A DNA stretch of 64,000 nt from Gambelia wislizenii (Eukaryota > Chordata > Lepidosauria > Squamata > Crotaphytidae). Below the pieces are notes generated by a model. It ran no database searches. It worked only from the letters and a program-made list of their open reading frames with translations, and was not told the origin of the DNA. Of the stretch, positions 61,795-64,000 are shown piece after piece. Position 1 is the first letter of the stretch. Each line of letters begins with the position of its first letter. The stretch is taken from assembly GCA_030847615.1 (NCBI GenBank), contig JAUMIR010000002.1, forward strand, positions 287,350,028-287,414,027. The letters are read 5' to 3'. A program made the position numbers and the translations under genes.

Positions 61795-64000
61795 GGTATA
61801 ACTATTAAATCATTAAACAGTGGTTTTATTTTTAAGCAGCATTTCAAGAACCATGCTGGCACAAGACTTGTGTGGATGAGGTTCTTGGTTTGAATAAGTA
61901 CTAAAAATGTGCTGCCATTTATTTCAAAAAGTTTTTGTTTACATTGGTTTAAGGTTTTACCCCAAATGGTTAGTTTAAATATCTGTGTGTGTCATGTGTA
62001 AAATGTGGTTACTTTTCTGTATGTCATGTCATAGCATGAATTCAGATAGAATTTTCATATCATGGATAGAGAGAAATTGGCCAGATGGATAAATAACAAA
62101 CAGAACTCAATAAAAGATGTGGTGTGCCAATAGTTTTAAATAAATCTGTGGCTAGACCTCTTTTAAAAAGTTATCTCTGGACTTCACACAGAATAATTGT
62201 TTTGTAATCTCAAATGTGCCTTTTTTGGAGCACTGAATTCAAGCACATGGTTACTGGACCAACTTCAACTCATGGCCCCCACATCCTGAAGCGGATCCCC
62301 AGGCCAGGATCTTTGGCTGGCCCCCTACCTACTGCTAAGATTAAGGGCAGCGAGATGCTCTACAGGATTTAGGATAAAAATTAAAATAAGTCATTTTAAA
62401 TGATGACACCAAAGTAATATTTATATTTATTTTTTAAAAACTAAATAGATTTACAGTACATAATAAAAACTTACAATAATATCACACCGTGCCCCCCTCC
62501 TAATCCTGGGCCCCAAGGCCCCCAGAGCCCTGTGACCCCCCCTTGTGGGGGTCATGCTTCAAGTGTTCCTGCACAATCCTACTTACCCCTCTCCCTTTCT
62601 GCCTGCTATCTAATTTGGTCTTAGAATGAAAACAGTACTGGCTGATTAGCTTCACCTTGAATTGGGCATAGGAAATGCATCCTTGGCTTTTGTTTTTCTA
62701 GACTCTTCAGTGGCTTGCAATCACATAAACTATATTAATTGCCTGTTTGGGGCTCAAAAGCCCTTTTACAGTGGTTTCTTTATGGTAGACAGGGTCCAGA
62801 AGGTGTTTCCTTTCCTTGAAAAGATAAATCTTGGCATTGTTACACATGCTTTGTGATTAATTACTGCAAATGGTTCTGTGTGAAACTGCCTTTGGGAGAG
62901 TATTCAAAGAGTTCAGTTACAAAATGAGGCAGCCTAGTTCCTAATTGGTGCCCACCATTTTGATGACATTGCATCAATATTAGATTATCTTGATTGATTG
63001 CCAGTATGTTTCCAAACCAATCCAGAGTGATGGCTCTACCATTGGAAAAGCTGTAAACATTTTGCAACATTGGTATGTTAAGCATCACTTCATCTGCTAA
63101 CTTACTTGCATGTTTTGTTCTTTGTCAGAGGATCTGCTCCATATCCCATCACGAATTGAAGTATGGCAGGCAAGTACACAGGTTGAGGGCTTTGTTGATG
63201 GCACTCATGGCAGCATTCTTTGACACAGAATATCCAGTCACACAAATGCATGCATAATTTTTTTCAGTAAATTCCTATTTTTAACATGCTTAGATAATTG
63301 GCTGGTCTAAGAGTTTTCATTGTGTCCATAATGAAAAAAGTGAGTTCTTATGCCATTTGGCTTTTATAATTAGCGCTTAAAACTACACCTCAGTTTTGAA
63401 ATTCTTAATAGATATCCTGTTAAAGCTATTATAAACTTTCCAACAATGCAGTTTATTTTGTTGTTTCCAAAGCGACTAGAAAAGAAAACCGTTCGCCCTT
63501 AAAGTTATTTTCTCAATGAGAATTCATTTGTTTTCCCAACAAAGCATTTTATTTTTACATGAACATACGGATACATTGAAATATTTAAATTCATGTTTCT
63601 GTTCTTCTATTACGTAATTTGTGTATTCTTGTATGGAAGAAACAATGTTACTTTGCAGATGTTTACTGAACAGCCATCAGTTGGTATCAGAACTTCACTA
63701 AGTCTAAAGTTGATGAAGTGTTCTTTGCATAAGTCTTCAGGATGCCTTGTTTTTTATATTTTACTTCTATCTTTTTCTTAAGCTAGTTCCTTTCTTTAAA
63801 ATTCCATTTTAAAAACTATTAATGGTGTAGACATTGATTCTGTGCAGATATTTTTTTGCATGCCTAGAGAGATTAAGATTGGCCATGGGACACTGAATAT
63901 AACATTTGAACAGTGTCCCTGCTTGTAGGCAACTGGAGAATAGAGATGGTGTTTCCACTGTGAAATATGTTAGTATTTAAATATAATACTGTATATCACA
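61795..64000. other. TEX15 3' UTR/flank, unassigned
   Basis: AT-rich DNA after the probable stop. AATAAA-type signals exist (for example near 62108), so the 3' end could be nearby, but none can be chosen from sequence alone. A possible small exon at 63129-63169 is discussed in the findings. Confidence 0.4.

Noticed and set aside
1..64000. CRISPR array, bacterial operons or tRNA/rRNA genes
   Set aside because: The tandem arrays have uneven, diverged units without spacer structure; no tRNA or rRNA was recognised; the context is a vertebrate genome.

Overview
The window is vertebrate chromosomal DNA, most likely from a squamate reptile and probably a lizard. It has long AT-rich introns, a split gene with GT-AG boundaries, and a mobile-element mix typical of squamates: BovB/RTE and CR1 LINEs, L2-like LINE relics, an almost complete Ty1/copia element, a DIRS-like tyrosine-recombinase retroelement, a Penelope-like fragment, TA-flanked mariner/Tigger-like MITEs, a hAT-like MITE and Helitron-like repeats. 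No bacterial or viral operon is present. Species cannot be fixed from the sequence alone.

One host gene is clear: TEX15, on the + strand. Exons are at 5963-6206, 23235-23381, 33154-33313, 39445-45299 (a giant 5.9 kb exon) and probably 61738-61794. All junctions keep frame, and together they give about 2,153 residues ending in a stop. The first exons are either upstream of the window or not recognisable. TEX15 is a germ-cell nuclear protein needed for meiotic recombination and for piRNA-directed transposon silencing. The giant exon ends in two diverged copies of the same module.

Layout. 1-2450: L2/CR1-like LINE (minus), cut by the window edge. 2475-3757: a 130 bp direct repeat whose left copy is split by a CR1 tail. 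3955-5047: copy of a 1.1 kb nonautonomous transposon. 5963-6206: TEX15 exon. 6427-10991: MITE, minus-strand LINE tail, decayed BovB, MITE. 11586-12566: putative solo LTR with 5 bp target duplication. 13437-16900: foldback MITE, Helitron-like copies (one carrying what looks like a Ly6/uPAR exon), a Tigger-like MITE and a retroelement gag relic. 19560-23040: second 1.1 kb transposon copy plus a foldback element with a GC-rich minisatellite core. 23235-23381: TEX15 exon. 23985-29478: copia element nested in a foldback MITE. 29962-31845: Tigger-like and hAT-like MITEs. 32195-32910: Helitron-like repeat. 33154-45299: two TEX15 exons and their introns. 45640-46380: Penelope-like fragment with a hammerhead-like motif. 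48952-54890: DIRS-like element interrupted by CR1. 55000-58760: further LINE, tyrosine-recombinase, BovB and gag-like relics. 60418-60844: Helitron-like copy. 61738-61794: terminal TEX15 exon. The remainder is unassigned intronic or 3' flanking DNA.

The main second-look items are the hammerhead-like motif, the captured Ly6/uPAR-like exon, the nested copia element with three in-frame stops, one frameshift and a protease-motif change, the DIRS terminal/internal complementary repeats, and the tandem-bearing Helitron-like family that sits next to TATC microsatellites.
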